The notes beneath the pieces were generated by a model, which searched no databases, was not told where the DNA came from, and saw only the letters and a list, made by a program, of their open reading frames with translations. Source: Cloeon dipterum (taxonomy: Eukaryota > Arthropoda > Insecta > Ephemeroptera > Baetidae). Taken from it: a stretch of DNA of 64,000 nucleotides. Shown in pieces: positions 62,482 through 64,000 of this stretch. The number at the start of each line of letters is the position of its first letter. Within the stretch, counting starts at the first letter, position 1. The DNA is taken from NCBI RefSeq assembly GCF_949628265.1, contig NC_088786.1:11966001-12030000 (forward strand). The letters run 5' to 3'. Position numbers and translations under genes: made by a program.

Positions 62482-64000
62482 GGCATCGCGTCGTCCGTAT
62501 CGCGACGCACACTACCGACACGACACGACGACGCACAGCTGCGCTGGTTGCTCTATGTGCCAAGGCAGGCGAAACCTGACTCCGCCGCCGCCATTCTCTC
62601 GAGCCGGCAGGCAGCGTGACTCGGCCCCCGTGCCCCAACGGCAGGCAGCGGTCGGTCGACTCGCTAGGCTGCCCTCTCCAATCGCCCGCCCCGTCAATTG
62701 CTAATCATTGATTGTGTCACTTGATTTCTATGACACTCGCTATCCTCCTCCCTCGCCAGGTAGGCGCTGATTGTGCGAACCGCAGTCGCAATTAGTCGGT
62801 GGCGCTGGGACATGGTGTTCCGATACAGCCGACCTTCCGCAAGGCTTGTTTTGTCCCCGAGAATCCCACTTCAGGACGTTAGAGTAGGTCAATTTTGTTT
62901 TTGTTGAACATTATTATCTTTGTATTGTCATGCAAACATTTTTTTATCATAAATTCAGTAAATGCGAAAACAAATTCCTCTATAATTACTGTTTCTTTCG
63001 AATGCTTGAAACACTTTTCTTCGTTATCCTAAGAAAAACAAACTGGAATATTCAAATTATGAAAACATTCACAAATCCAATTATTCAAGTATTCTCAGCA
63101 AGCTTAAGTCATTATTTTAGTGACGATGAGCGCCAGCCTAATTTAGAGTGTTATTATTTAACAGCAATCAATTTTGTGATCAAAAAATGATTGTTGGTAT
63201 AATCAATTGTGTCATTAAAAGACGCACAAATATCTTATTTTAATTCTAAATTAAAGCCAACCAAAACAGATTGGAATGATTACTGCCGAATAAAGTCAAA
63301 AATGGATTAAAAAAATTAACATGAATGAACGCACCTACCGCTTACAACGAATTTAGATTATTTTCTCTAATTTTAACACCCAACAATAGCTAAGGCCATG
63401 TGACATAATCATGTTTTTAAATCTCTATATGCGCTCAATAATACGTTGGGCGTGATTTGTATATTTATCCAGATACAAAGCTATACCAACGCCAACAAAA
63501 CAGTTCACGTGCTACAAATTTATTCCCAGATGAGATATGACTGCGACAGAGTAGTGAAAAAGCGCAAAAGCATCTCTGGTGCCTTGCGATGGTTACTGGC
63601 TTGCCGCCAGCTTTGTCCTTTATTGCGGACGTGGCTGTACGAATCAAAAAGGTGCAATTAGTAATTTTTGCAGCAAAATAATAGAACGAGCATGCTTCAA
63701 CGCTTTGTTTTTAAACTTTGGCAAAACTCGCGTATATTCGTGAGAAATGTTGAATAATCAGATTCAAGAGCTAAAATCACCAGTGAAATCGGAATTAAGT
63801 TTCAGGTTTGATGCTGTTGAAAGTGAATTAGCAGGTCAAAAATTGATTATTTATTAATTTCATTTAATATATAAAATGTTATCACTTCATAAATATTAAA
63901 AAGCTTTAAGTTTGTACCAGACATAATATTTATATTTCTTATAAAATTTGAGTCCTAAGTGGACGAAGTCTATATTGATTCGTAGGTCTATAGGTTGACG
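62482..64000. other. Promoter side of myosin V and right-hand spacer
   Basis: The sequence is GC-rich up to about 62700, consistent with the myosin V leader and promoter. A three-codon upstream ORF (ATG-CCA-TGA) overlaps the main start. Beyond about 62850 the sequence is AT-rich and I recognise nothing. Confidence 0.45.

Overview
This is a gene-rich stretch of an insect-like arthropod nuclear genome. All genes are split by AT-rich spliceosomal introns. Coding exons are clearly richer in GC than introns and spacers. The set of families (Me31B, kenny-like NEMO, a DM4/DM12 protein, a Tret1-type sugar porter, myosin V) is typical of insects. The DM4/DM12 family is, to my knowledge, arthropod-specific. 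The species cannot be fixed from sequence alone. Exons were joined by eye from GT-AG (and two GC-AG) junctions. Every model below closes in frame from an ATG to a stop, which is the main support for the joins.

Layout: (1) 2.0-7.8 kb, + strand, AREL1-type HECT E3 ubiquitin ligase (14 coding exons, 894 aa). (2) 9.3-12.4 kb and 14.1-17.9 kb, - strand, two tandem paralogues of the NEMO/optineurin (kenny) family. The upstream copy keeps an intact UBAN ubiquitin-binding motif and a C-terminal CCHC zinc finger, and has a second, spare zinc-finger exon behind its stop. The downstream copy is strongly diverged. (3) 20.4-23.4 kb, + strand, DEAD-box helicase Me31B/DDX6. (4) 25.5-29.0 kb, - strand, Vps52 of the GARP tethering complex, head to head with (5) 29.4-30.2 kb, + strand, BLOC1S1. 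(6) 30.2-36.5 kb, spacer with no recognised gene. (7) 36.5-39.1 kb, + strand, secreted DM4/DM12 protein. (8) 42.9-49.3 kb, + strand, 12-TM sugar-porter-family transporter with a GC-rich first exon. (9) 51.6-62.5 kb, - strand, complete class V myosin (19 coding exons, 1794 aa). (10) 62.5-64 kb, spacer.

Functional themes: ubiquitin signalling (AREL1 and the NEMO/optineurin pair are convergent neighbours), mRNA silencing (Me31B), and endosome/lysosome-related trafficking (Vps52, BLOC1S1, myosin V). Whether the clustering has meaning is unknown. The most unusual part is the NEMO/optineurin locus: tandem gene duplication, duplicated terminal zinc-finger exon, internal exon-intron duplications, a degenerate exon, and loss of the ubiquitin-contact residues in one copy.
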